Source of the DNA: Frisingicoccus sp009929615
GTDB lineage: Bacteria; Bacillota; Clostridia; Lachnospirales; Lachnospiraceae
Length of the DNA stretch: 64,000 bases
Direction: 5' to 3'
Assembly (NCBI GenBank): GCA_028692275.1
Contig: JAQUXR010000008.1
Coordinates: forward strand, 23,663 to 87,662
Below the pieces are notes generated by a model. That model had not been told where the DNA came from. It was given only the letters and a program-made list of their open reading frames with translations, and ran no database searches. The stretch's first letter is position 1. The number at the start of each line of letters is the position of its first letter. Shown in pieces: positions 8,444 through 16,685 of this stretch. A program made the translations under genes and the position numbers.

Positions 8444-9792
8444 CAACCTGCCCTTTCAATCACGATTCGTTTTCCAACAGATGTTACTTTGCCGGAAATA
8501 CTCGCATGAATATTTGCACCCATAGCACCTTCCGGTATAGCTGCAATCAACTGACCTTCTGTCACCATGTCTCCCACCTGAACAACCGGCTGAGACGGTG
8601 CACCAATGTGCATGCTGACAGGAATCTCCACCTTATCCGGGGTCCCTTCCTTTAGGTCGTCAATCTTTAAGTCATACCATGGCAGCACGCCAACGCGGGC
8701 AGCCACCCGGCCTGCCGGAATCTTTCGTCCCTCCCGGTTTTTATCTGCCACATAGACAGTGTCTTCCTTCGTGTACCTGATTCCTGCTTCTCTAAGAGCA
8801 CCTTTAATTACCTGATTTACCCGTTTCGGCTGTAAGCCCATCGGACAGGCATAATCTTCACAAATACCACATTCGCAGCAGAGAGCTGCATTCTGGATAT
8901 CCTTATCATCTAAAATAGTCGAAACTTCTCCGGCCATTCCCAGCTTTCGCATGATTCTATTTGGATACAGCGGATGTCCAAGTAAATGTCTTGGACACAT
9001 ATCCGTACAAAAACTGCATTGAATACAGGCTGATTTTGCACGATTAAACATATGGCGAAGAGAAATCTGAGTCTTGGCAGCAATAGCTCCATCTTCAGGA
9101 AGAACGAGAATACCGGAGGTTGTCTTCGTAACAACCGCGTCCTTCGCCTCTTCCATCGTCATCCTTGCACCCATCATAGGGCCACCGGATACAATAAAGT
9201 ATCTGGATTTCTTTGGACCGCCTGCCAGTTGGATACAGTCCTCATAGGATGTTCCAATCGGCACATGAAGCACTGTTGGCTGTTTCACCTCACCGGTAAC
9301 CGTCAGATATTTACCTGTAAAGCTTTTGCCCTCCATCGCATCACAGATGCCAAGCATGGTTGCAACATTGGAAACAACACAGCCCACATCTAATGGTATG
9401 CCTGCCGGAGGAACAACACGGCCTGTCACTTCATAAACCATGGTCTGCTCATCACCTGCCGGATAAAAGCTATCCATCTTTGCCAGTTCAACTTTTGATT
9501 TCTGCTGTTTTAAAACTTTTTCCAAAGCTTTAATCTCTTCCGTATAGGTCTTCTTCAAAGCAATACGGCAGTACTTAGCTCCAAGCATCTCACCAACAGC
9601 CTCTATGGCCTTAAGAACCTGTTCCCCCATATGTTTCATGATATATCGGTCTGTACGAAGCAGGGGTTCACACTCAGCGCCATTAATAATTAAATATTCT
9701 ACCGGTCCGCCTGCGTACTTAACGTGGGTCGGAAATCCCGCACCACCGCAGCCGACAATGCCAGCTTCTTTTATACAATTCAATAAATCCAC
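8443..9792 (-). CDS. PduS/RnfC-like flavin and Fe-S oxidoreductase
   Basis: The 449-residue protein opens with GIVGCGGAGFPTHVK, the glycine-rich NAD/FMN-binding region of RnfC/PduS/NuoF, followed by an SLBB-like region. Two ferredoxin-type cysteine clusters follow: CIQCSFCTDMCP and CCECGICEDYACP. The C-terminus is a biotinyl/barrel-sandwich-like segment (VQVGDMVTEGQLIA). PduS reduces cob(III)alamin and cob(II)alamin in the propanediol microcompartment and interacts with PduT. In this eut operon it could supply reduced cobalamin to EutT or recycle NADH made by EutE. Both roles are inference. It lies between eutN and the PduT-like gene. Confidence 0.9.
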   Translation of the reverse strand: MDLLNCIKEAGIVGCGGAGFPTHVKYAGGPVEYLIINGAECEPLLRTDRYIMKHMGEQVLKAIEAVGEMLGAKYCRIALKKTYTEEIKALEKVLKQQKSKVELAKMDSFYPAGDEQTMVYEVTGRVVPPAGIPLDVGCVVSNVATMLGICDAMEGKSFTGKYLTVTGEVKQPTVLHVPIGTSYEDCIQLAGGPKKSRYFIVSGGPMMGARMTMEEAKDAVVTKTTSGILVLPEDGAIAAKTQISLRHMFNRAKSACIQCSFCTDMCPRHLLGHPLYPNRIMRKLGMAGEVSTILDDKDIQNAALCCECGICEDYACPMGLQPKRVNQVIKGALREAGIRYTKEDTVYVADKNREGRKIPAGRVAARVGVLPWYDLKIDDLKEGTPDKVEIPVSMHIGAPSQPVVQVGDMVTEGQLIAAIPEGAMGANIHASISGKVTSVGKRIVIERAG

Positions 9793-9809
9793 GGGTTCAC
9801 TTCCTGTTC

Positions 9810-10085
9810 TTATTTTTTAGCTTTCATAATCTCCATGGAGTCTATGATACCTACGATTGCGCTATCTACCGGAATATCTTCTTTTCCGGCGGCACGGCGA
9901 GCTGTACTTCCTGTAACAACAAGTACATCCTCACCTACACCGGCTCCAACCATATCTGCTGCCACAAAAACATCCCCTTTATTCTGGGCTGTTTCTGTTT
10001 CCTTAACGATCATCAGCTTCTGTCCGTTTAAGGCATCCTGTTTTTTTGTTGCCCATACATGTCCTATTACTCTACAAATAAGCAT
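9810..10085 (-). CDS. eutN: EutN/CcmL-type pentameric vertex protein
   Basis: The 91-residue protein begins MLICRVIGHVWATKK and has ADMVGAGVGEDVLVVTGSTAR, the OB-fold core of the BMC-P family (EutN, PduN, CcmL). These pentamers cap the vertices of the icosahedral shell. The ATG follows AGGGGGA. It lies 10 bases after the pduL-type gene and 17 bases before the PduS-like gene. It is the only vertex protein in the operon, so one shell type is expected. Confidence 0.93.
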   Translation of the reverse strand: MLICRVIGHVWATKKQDALNGQKLMIVKETETAQNKGDVFVAADMVGAGVGEDVLVVTGSTARRAAGKEDIPVDSAIVGIIDSMEIMKAKK

Positions 10086-10095
10086 ACAAGTCCCC

Positions 10096-10989
10096 CTAAA
10101 CGATTTCTATCTCTTTGTGTCCGGCTTTAATAATATCTTTAGCGGCCGGAGTAATAATTGTTCCTTTGGCAAAACGAAGTGTTCCGCAGCTGCAGCTGCC
10201 GATATATTCCTTTGCCATCTTTTCTGTCACTACTTTCTCCCGTATAATGTCATCACAGCACTTCTGGGAAACTGCAGGGACTTTTGTATTCAAGGCTGAA
10301 TCAGAACAGCATTTTTCCTCTTCTAAGACAGCACAAACATTCTTTACAACTTCACTGATTAACTGTTCCATATTCATTGCCGACATCCCCTTACTTTCAC
10401 ACGGCATACCATACAGAATAAAAGCTTCTGTACCTACACGGTAACCGCAGGCATTGGCTTCATCAAAGTCAATATGCATGGCCGGAGCAAATTTCTCATT
10501 GACACGAATCGGCACATCTTCAAAAATCACCTTTCGGTCACTTAAAACCTCTACCCGAACCTTATCACCATCCGAAACACCATATTCTACCGCATCCTGA
10601 GGACGCATATGAATATGATTTCTGGCTATGATGACACTGCCATTGGCTTTTATCTCTCCATGAGAGCCAATAATCATCACATCGGATGCCCCTTCCAGAT
10701 TGCCCGATAAGTTTACCGGAGCTTTCACTCCGAGCTTACGGCAGTCCGTCTGAGACAGTTCTACCTGAACCGCTCCTCTGGCGGGTCCAAGAACAGCAAC
10801 ATTCTCCACACAGCCATCTTTTGTTACCAGTTTGACTCTTTGCTCACTCAGATACTCTCCCGGCTGGGACAAATCACGACGTTTTTTCAACGTCGCACCC
10901 TTTCCGAAAAGTGCTTCAATGGCGGCTTGTGTCAAATGAACATGGCAGCCGGATGCTTCGATGAGAATCTTCTTTTTTTCTACATTCAT
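10096..10989 (-). CDS. PduL-type phosphotransacylase with Cys-rich C-terminal extension
   Basis: Residues 1-210 match PduL. HVHL (residues 16-19) and RNHIHMRPQDA supply zinc-binding histidines, and FDEANACGY is another family block. The enzyme converts acetyl-CoA and phosphate to acetyl phosphate and CoA, regenerating CoA inside the compartment. PduL is normally near 210 residues; this one has 297. The extra tail contains KCC, KCC and CSC, then RFAKGTIITPAAKDIIK. A TPxAK-type element also begins the EutT encoded just upstream (VFVTPLAKEYLRDRG). The tail may bind metal or mediate docking. The start overlaps the eutT stop by 4 bases (ATGA), suggesting coupled translation. Confidence 0.88.
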   Translation of the reverse strand: MNVEKKKILIEASGCHVHLTQAAIEALFGKGATLKKRRDLSQPGEYLSEQRVKLVTKDGCVENVAVLGPARGAVQVELSQTDCRKLGVKAPVNLSGNLEGASDVMIIGSHGEIKANGSVIIARNHIHMRPQDAVEYGVSDGDKVRVEVLSDRKVIFEDVPIRVNEKFAPAMHIDFDEANACGYRVGTEAFILYGMPCESKGMSAMNMEQLISEVVKNVCAVLEEEKCCSDSALNTKVPAVSQKCCDDIIREKVVTEKMAKEYIGSCSCGTLRFAKGTIITPAAKDIIKAGHKEIEIV

Positions 10990-11744
10990 CTTCCACTGCC
11001 TCCCTCATAATAACCTGCCAGCCATCGACAGAATACAATATATACACCACTGCTCATACGGTTCAGATATTGAATAATATCCGGCCTTTCCACAGTGCCA
11101 TCCACCGCCGTAAAGGCATGGGCAGCCGAAAGTTCCGTTTCCCGGACTTTCGTCCGCAGACGGTTCAATGCCACTGCCATCTTTCCCATCTTATAAGATG
11201 GAATCGGGTGGTCTATACCCAGAAATTTCTTAGGATTATGAGAATGTTCCCGAATATCCCGGTCATTCATCCCTAAAAGTGTCATCGGTTCTAAAGGCTC
11301 ATCCTTCACTTCCGCGCCAAGAATCTGGCGGGAATTTTCCAGAATATCACCCAAATCTTTAACCAATGGTTCACAGCCCGCGGCATCAGCCTCGGTCTGC
11401 AGACATATAATCTCCGCCTGCAGACTGTCTAAAAGCCCACGAAACTCAATTCTCGGATGGGTCTTTGGAACCAGAATATTCCCCCTCAAATGGGTCATAT
11501 GTTCCGGTTTCTCACTATAGCCATCACCTGTCTGAGCATCAATATATGTATTCGCTCCATGTCCTGAAAGAGGTGTTCTGGTCATGACTTCCTGCTGTTT
11601 TTCCATATACACCAGAGTTATGCCCCTGTCTCGAAGATATTCCTTAGCCAGAGGGGTCACAAATACATCCGGTTCAACCTGATATTCAGTTGTACTTTCC
11701 GCAAGTGCCGCGGCTCTTAACATAGTTTCTGTCAATATCTTCAT
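10986..11744 (-). CDS. eutT: EutT-type corrinoid adenosyltransferase
   Basis: The ATG at 11744 follows GAGG; the open frame extends to a TTG at 11750. The 252-residue product has the EutT core, with HLRGNILVPKTHPRIEFRG and LGIDHPIPSYKMGK. It makes adenosylcobalamin, the EutBC cofactor, from cob(I)alamin and ATP. Salmonella EutT carries an HX11CCX2C metal motif. Here the His is present but the CCxxC is absent, as in the class described for Listeria. The N-terminal 50 residues carry a separate VFVTPLAKEYLRDRG module. The gene follows eutM and is translationally coupled to the pduL-type gene. Confidence 0.9.
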   Translation of the reverse strand: MKILTETMLRAAALAESTTEYQVEPDVFVTPLAKEYLRDRGITLVYMEKQQEVMTRTPLSGHGANTYIDAQTGDGYSEKPEHMTHLRGNILVPKTHPRIEFRGLLDSLQAEIICLQTEADAAGCEPLVKDLGDILENSRQILGAEVKDEPLEPMTLLGMNDRDIREHSHNPKKFLGIDHPIPSYKMGKMAVALNRLRTKVRETELSAAHAFTAVDGTVERPDIIQYLNRMSSGVYIVFCRWLAGYYEGGSGR

Positions 11745-11780
11745 AACCAAACCTCTTTTTCAATTCCTGAATTCAGGGAA

Positions 11781-12065
11781 TTATTTTAATGTAGGAAGGA
11801 TATATTCTACTTCTTCGTGTGGTCTTGGAATTACATGAACACTTACTAATTCACCAACATTGGCTGCTGCTGCCGCACCTGCATCTGTTGCTGCTTTAAC
11901 AGCGCCTACATCACCACGTACCATAACGGTTACAAGACCGCCACCAACATGTACTTTACCAATTAATGTTACGTTTGCTGCCTTAACCATTGCATCGGCT
12001 GCCTCAATAGAACCTACTAAACCTTTTGTTTCAATCATTCCTAAAGCCTGTACTACATCTGCCAT
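11781..12065 (-). CDS. eutM: EutM-type hexameric BMC shell protein
   Basis: The 94-residue single-domain BMC protein has ALGMIETKGLVGSIEAADAM, the signature of EutM/PduA, followed by GDVGAVKAATDAG and HVIPRPHEEVE. It forms the main flat hexamer tile of the shell; its small pore passes ethanolamine and products. Its ribosome site, AAGGAGG with an 8-base gap, is the strongest in the operon, fitting an abundant protein. The 89 bases upstream separate it from eutE and contain a short CCTTTT/AAAAGG element but no clear promoter, so it probably shares the operon transcript. Confidence 0.95.
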   Translation of the reverse strand: MADVVQALGMIETKGLVGSIEAADAMVKAANVTLIGKVHVGGGLVTVMVRGDVGAVKAATDAGAAAAANVGELVSVHVIPRPHEEVEYILPTLK

Positions 12066-12154
12066 AATAATTGCCTCCTTAAATTAAATACGTTTTTTTC
12101 GCGTTTTTATGTTTTATATTATATATCATCATTCGCCTTTTAAAAAGGGAATAA

Positions 12155-13657
12155 TCAACCTTTTAAACGAGCCAATACCGCACGGGTAATTGCCTCCACA
12201 TCTTCTGCGGTTAATCCGCCATCATTTGATGTGCTGTTTGCCGGACCTGGCTGATATGCCACCGTGTCCGCCACTGGAACATTATATTTCTTCCGGATAT
12301 CCGAAAGTTCTGTCACACCGCAGGCTACCCGGCGGATGTTAATCAGATTCATTGGTGTAATATTGTCGGAAGTTGCACTGCCGCCTACGGCTCCACATCC
12401 TAATGTCAATGCCGGAGCAAGATTGGTTGTTCCGCCGACACCGCCCAAAGCTCCCGGCGTATTCACAAGTAATCGTGATACTGGTTTCTTCAGGGCAAAT
12501 TCCCGAATAACATCTGTATCTTCGGAATGGATAGTCATTGTATGACCGGCGCCTTCATTCTGAAGTATCTGAATACTTCGTTCACAGGCTTCCTGCCATC
12601 CTTCCTCAACGAAAAATGCCAGAATCGGACAAAGTTTTTCGCGGGTATAAGGATTTCGCTTGGATACTTCTGTCTGTCTGGATACGAGGACTCTTGTTCC
12701 CTTTGGAATCTGAATACCTGCCATATCAGCAATCGCCTGAGCTGATTTTCCGACAATCTTAGGATTCATCGTTCCATTATCTCTAAGAATAAAGCCTGCA
12801 ACCTTTGCTGTCTGAGCTTCATCCATAAAATAACCACCCTGACGTTTTACTTCTTCAACAACCTGCTTTTCAATACATCTTTCAGTCACAATGGACTGTT
12901 CCGATGCGCAAATCGTTCCGTTATCGAAGGTCTTGCTATCGAAAATCCGTCGAACAGCCTGAGGTATATTGGCTGAACGTTCAATAAAGGATGGGCCATT
13001 TCCCGGTCCTACTCCAATAGCCGGATTACCTGAACTATATGCGGCATGAACCATGGCCTCACCGCCAGTTGCAAGAATAACCCCGATATTCGGGTCCTTC
13101 AGCAGTGTGTCTGTCGCCTCAAGAGTTGTCAGCTGAATCACACCGATTAATCCTTCAGGAACACCTGCCTTACGGGCCGCCTCCTGAATCACCTTCACTG
13201 TTTCTAAAATACATTTTTTAGCTCCCGGATGAGGGCTGATAACAATACCGTTACCCGCTTTCAAAGAAATGAGGGTTTTATACATAACGGTTGATGTTGG
13301 GTTGGTCGATGGAATTAATGCGGCAATAACGCCCATCGGTACACCGACTTCCATAATGCCTTTCTCCCCATCTTCCCGAATCACACCAATGGTTTTCATA
13401 TCTTTGATGGATTCATAAGTAATGGTACTTCCAAGAAGATTTTTTAACACCTTATCCTGCCAGATACCGAAACCGGTCTCTTCAACAGCCATCTTGGCCA
13501 GCTTCTCCGCATTGGCTGCACAGGCTTCAGCAATCGCTTTCACGATACCGTCAACCCGGCGCTGGTCAAAAGTGGAAAATTCTTCCTGGGCCTTTTTTGC
13601 ATTGCGAATCAAATCCCTGACTTCCTGAATTGACTGCAAGTCCATATCAAGTCCCAT
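12155..13657 (-). CDS. eutE: CoA-acylating acetaldehyde dehydrogenase EutE
   Basis: The ATG at 13657 follows AAAGGAG; the open frame extends 8 codons further without a ribosome site. The 500-residue protein has the catalytic Cys in FDNGTICASEQS and the glycine-rich GVGPGNGPSFIE segment. It oxidises acetaldehyde with NAD+ and CoA to acetyl-CoA. The catalytic body is followed by a Pro/Gly/Ser/Asn linker and a final amphipathic helix, LTAEDVEAITRAVLARLKG, typical of encapsulation peptides that bind the shell interior. No alcohol dehydrogenase is encoded nearby to consume the NADH it makes. It lies 25 bases after eutL. Confidence 0.95.
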   Translation of the reverse strand: MGLDMDLQSIQEVRDLIRNAKKAQEEFSTFDQRRVDGIVKAIAEACAANAEKLAKMAVEETGFGIWQDKVLKNLLGSTITYESIKDMKTIGVIREDGEKGIMEVGVPMGVIAALIPSTNPTSTVMYKTLISLKAGNGIVISPHPGAKKCILETVKVIQEAARKAGVPEGLIGVIQLTTLEATDTLLKDPNIGVILATGGEAMVHAAYSSGNPAIGVGPGNGPSFIERSANIPQAVRRIFDSKTFDNGTICASEQSIVTERCIEKQVVEEVKRQGGYFMDEAQTAKVAGFILRDNGTMNPKIVGKSAQAIADMAGIQIPKGTRVLVSRQTEVSKRNPYTREKLCPILAFFVEEGWQEACERSIQILQNEGAGHTMTIHSEDTDVIREFALKKPVSRLLVNTPGALGGVGGTTNLAPALTLGCGAVGGSATSDNITPMNLINIRRVACGVTELSDIRKKYNVPVADTVAYQPGPANSTSNDGGLTAEDVEAITRAVLARLKG

Positions 13658-13682
13658 ATATATTCTCCTTTCCAGTAACACT

Positions 13683-14336
13683 CTAATAATTTAAAGGGTC
13701 GTCTGCTATCTTATTTACCGTTTCTGCAAAGGCTTCACAAGCAGCTTTGCAAGCGGCCTGGTCCCCTGTCAGAAGACCTCCGGCAAAGTTCGTTTCAGAC
13801 GGTGGTCCATAAAAAACTTTCATTTCTACCTGGGCTGCTTTTAAGGCAGCATCCAAGCCAACCATCGCTTCCATAGGCGGTGCAATCAGGTAAGCCATGG
13901 CCGTTCCTTCCGGAACTCCGGCCCCCGCTGATAGATAACTTCCCGTTCTGGAAATACACTGTGCAAAGTAAAGGATGGAATCATCGCTGTTTGCACTGTA
14001 AAAGCAGGCATCTCTTTCAATATAGCTAATCGCCGCTTCCAGACCGCTTCGCACTTCTGCCGGATTCCTTCCGGCAAGAATGCCTATAAATTCCCCTGCC
14101 AGCTTTGTACTTGCATTGGCCGCTCCGGCATACATACTCTTTGCATAGGCCACCCGGACTTCCGCTTTCTTCGTCGCTTCATCCAGAGCTGCATAGGATA
14201 CATCATCGCAATCCGTTGTTATAAGACCAAGACTTCGCTCATCCGGTTGAAGCTCCAAGGCTTTTCTGAGCATCGGGTCCGCATTTGGTATCATCTTGAC
14301 ACTGAGAACGGTTGTTTTTATCGGATCATATTTCAT
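13683..14336 (-). CDS. eutL: EutL-type tandem BMC trimeric shell protein
   Basis: The 217-residue protein matches EutL. The opening block is PIKTTVLSVKMIPNADPMLRK (split here as motif), the first domain has GLITTDCDDVSYAALDEATKKAEV, and the second domain carries APPMEAMVGLDAALKAAQVEMK. EutL trimers have a large gated central pore proposed to admit cobalamin-sized molecules and bind ethanolamine. The ATG follows GGAGG. It lies between eutC and eutE. With the PduT-like protein this operon encodes two different tandem-BMC trimers. Confidence 0.93.
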   Translation of the reverse strand: MKYDPIKTTVLSVKMIPNADPMLRKALELQPDERSLGLITTDCDDVSYAALDEATKKAEVRVAYAKSMYAGAANASTKLAGEFIGILAGRNPAEVRSGLEAAISYIERDACFYSANSDDSILYFAQCISRTGSYLSAGAGVPEGTAMAYLIAPPMEAMVGLDAALKAAQVEMKVFYGPPSETNFAGGLLTGDQAACKAACEAFAETVNKIADDPLNY

Positions 14337-14347
14337 CTTCCGTCCTC

Positions 14348-15289
14348 CTATTTCTTCAATTCAACGCCACTGGCCTTTGCATCAAGAATCTTTTGAATAA
14401 CGTCAACGATATAGGCACCTGCTTCAACCGCCGGAATACCCCGGGCATGGATATTGGAAACAACGGTTCGTCTCGCTTCCGGCATACCCACCGTCGCTTT
14501 ATAAGCGATGTAGGCACTCATACTCTCTGCCGTCGCTAATCCGGGCCGCTCACCGATAAGTACGCAGGTCACCGCTGCATTCAAAGCTTCGGATACCTGG
14601 TCCATGGCTGCCACACGTCCATTCTTTACAAAGAATGGTGTTCCGACTTTCAGGCCCTTCGCCTGAAGTCCTTCCATAATAACCGGAAGAATATTTTCAA
14701 GATTGGCTTCGATGGCCGTTGATGACAAGCCATCCGAAGCATAAATCTGAACATCCACATCATGAAGACACTTGGAACGAAGCTCATCCATAGTCTCCGG
14801 TGAAAATACCCTGCCCAAATCCGGCCGGGTCAAAAACTGGGTTTTATCCGTACACCGGGTTTCTAAAGTAAAAAGTCCCATGCGGTCTAAAAGCCCCTGA
14901 CTTACATCCATAAATACGGCATCTCTTGCCGCCGCATGGTCTGCACGAAGAGTCAGCATCGTCCGGGTTTTTAATCTCGGCCCACAGTTGCCCACACCAA
15001 TTCTGGCAGGTGTTCTGGCCATCATCCGTTCCAGGCCCTCACTGTCCTCAATATGGTCCAGCAGCGGCACTGCACGAACTTCCTTCGATGTAATATCGCC
15101 AACGCCTTCTAAGGCCTGCACCGGGCGGTCGCCTCTGGATTCATGACACTTTGACTTCGGTGGTTTCTTTTCAGATAAGACCGGTTTTACCGCAGTCTCT
15201 ATCGTCTGGGGTGCTGAGACCGGAGTATCATTCTTCATGCTTTGAAGCACTGCATCTGCAATAGCATCAATCTGGCTTTGTGTTAACAT
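14348..15289 (-). CDS. eutC: Ethanolamine ammonia-lyase small subunit EutC
   Basis: The second ATG, at 15289, is chosen because GGAGG lies 6 bases upstream of it, while it would abut the first ATG at 15295. The product is 313 residues. The N-terminal helix LTQSQIDAIADAVLQSM is amphipathic and resembles the encapsulation peptide of EutC. A disordered Pro/Lys linker (residues about 20-50) leads to the catalytic body, with RTPARIGVGNCGPRLKT and the B12-contacting C-terminal half (VLIGERPGLATAESMSAY). With EutB it forms the AdoCbl-dependent lyase that splits ethanolamine into acetaldehyde and ammonia. Confidence 0.95.
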   Translation of the reverse strand: MLTQSQIDAIADAVLQSMKNDTPVSAPQTIETAVKPVLSEKKPPKSKCHESRGDRPVQALEGVGDITSKEVRAVPLLDHIEDSEGLERMMARTPARIGVGNCGPRLKTRTMLTLRADHAAARDAVFMDVSQGLLDRMGLFTLETRCTDKTQFLTRPDLGRVFSPETMDELRSKCLHDVDVQIYASDGLSSTAIEANLENILPVIMEGLQAKGLKVGTPFFVKNGRVAAMDQVSEALNAAVTCVLIGERPGLATAESMSAYIAYKATVGMPEARRTVVSNIHARGIPAVEAGAYIVDVIQKILDAKASGVELKK

Positions 15290-15303
15290 CCGCATCCTCC
15301 CCC

Positions 15304-16674
15304 TTATCTTCGTTTAAGGAATATGGTCGGATCTCCTGCACGCTCCGTGAGTCGTCCATTTTCCATAATTCCCATCTTCTCCAACCAGACTTCAAATTCT
15401 CTGATTGGACGTTTCCCTAGAGTTTCCCGTACCGCATTCACATCGTGATAGGCATTGGTCTGATAATTCAGCATAATATCATCACTGCCCGGTACACCTA
15501 ATATGTAATTCACCCCGGCACTTCCGAGAAGTAGTGCAAGGTTCTCAATATCGTTCTGGTCTGCCTGCATATGATTCGTATAACAGCAGTCACATCCCAT
15601 CGGCACGCCGGAAAGTTTTGCCATAAAATGGTCCTCAAGTCCGGCACGAATAACCTGCTTGCTATCATATAAATATTCAGGTCCGATAAAGCCGACAACC
15701 GTATTCACCATAAATGGTGCGAATTCTCTGGCATAGCCATAACATCTGGCCTCCATCGTCACCTGGTCAGCACCGAAATGGGCATCGGAAGAAAGTTCTG
15801 AACCCTGTCCCGTTTCAAAATACATCACATTCGGTCCAAGGGCTGTCCCCTGTCTGCGAAGGAGTTCTTTCGCTTCCCGAATGGTATCTGTGGTGAATCC
15901 AAAGGCTCTGTTGCCTTTTTCACTTCCAGCAATGGACTGAAAAATCATGTCACAGGGAGCACCCTGTTTCACAGCTTCAATCTGGGTTGTTATATGTCCT
16001 AAAACACAAATCTGTGTTGGAATATCAAATTTATTCTTTACTTCATCAAAGCGGCGAAGAACTTCTGCAAGGCTTGATACGGTATCATTTACCGGATTTA
16101 AACCGATGAGTGCATCACCACAGCCATAGCTCAAACCTTCAAAAAGAGAAGCTGTAATACCCTCCACATTATCTGTCGTATGATTTGGCTGAAGCCGTGT
16201 CGCCATAGTTCCTCGAAGACCTATCGTCGTATTACATCTGGCCGGAACTTGTATCTTCTGGGCTCCGTAAATCAAATCGAGATTGGTCATGAGTTTTGCA
16301 ACACCTGCCACCGTTTCACTGGTCAGGGCTCTTGACATATCCCGAATCTGTCCTTCTGTTGTAGAATAGCTGAGAATCCATTCCCTCAAATCACTGACCG
16401 TCCAGTTTTTTATCTTATTATATAGTGTTTCATTAATGCTATCCTGATTTAACCGGGTAACATCATCTTCTTCATAAGGGACTACCGGATTCTCTCTCAG
16501 GTCCTTAATAAGCATCTCAGAAAGAACTTCTTTGGCAGCGACCCTCTCCAAATCGGATTCAGCGGCAACCCCGGCAAGAATGTCTCCGGACTTTTCCTCA
16601 TTGGCCTTCGCCAATACTTCCTTTACGGAATCAAATTTGAAAGTTTGTCCTCCTAATATTGTTTGATATGCCAT
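15304..16674 (-). CDS. eutB: Ethanolamine ammonia-lyase large subunit EutB
   Basis: The 456-residue protein has the usual EutB length and conserved blocks: NTTIGLRGTMATRLQPNHTT, EGLSYGCGDALIGLNPVND and ARCYGYAREFAPFMVNTVVG (shown in part). EutB forms the TIM-barrel active site that binds ethanolamine and the adenosyl group of AdoCbl. The ATG follows AAGGTGG. It lies 11 bases after eutA and 14 bases before eutC, so the lyase subunits and their reactivase are made together. Confidence 0.96.
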   Translation of the reverse strand: MAYQTILGGQTFKFDSVKEVLAKANEEKSGDILAGVAAESDLERVAAKEVLSEMLIKDLRENPVVPYEEDDVTRLNQDSINETLYNKIKNWTVSDLREWILSYSTTEGQIRDMSRALTSETVAGVAKLMTNLDLIYGAQKIQVPARCNTTIGLRGTMATRLQPNHTTDNVEGITASLFEGLSYGCGDALIGLNPVNDTVSSLAEVLRRFDEVKNKFDIPTQICVLGHITTQIEAVKQGAPCDMIFQSIAGSEKGNRAFGFTTDTIREAKELLRRQGTALGPNVMYFETGQGSELSSDAHFGADQVTMEARCYGYAREFAPFMVNTVVGFIGPEYLYDSKQVIRAGLEDHFMAKLSGVPMGCDCCYTNHMQADQNDIENLALLLGSAGVNYILGVPGSDDIMLNYQTNAYHDVNAVRETLGKRPIREFEVWLEKMGIMENGRLTERAGDPTIFLKRR

Positions 16675-16685
16675 AATGCACCACC

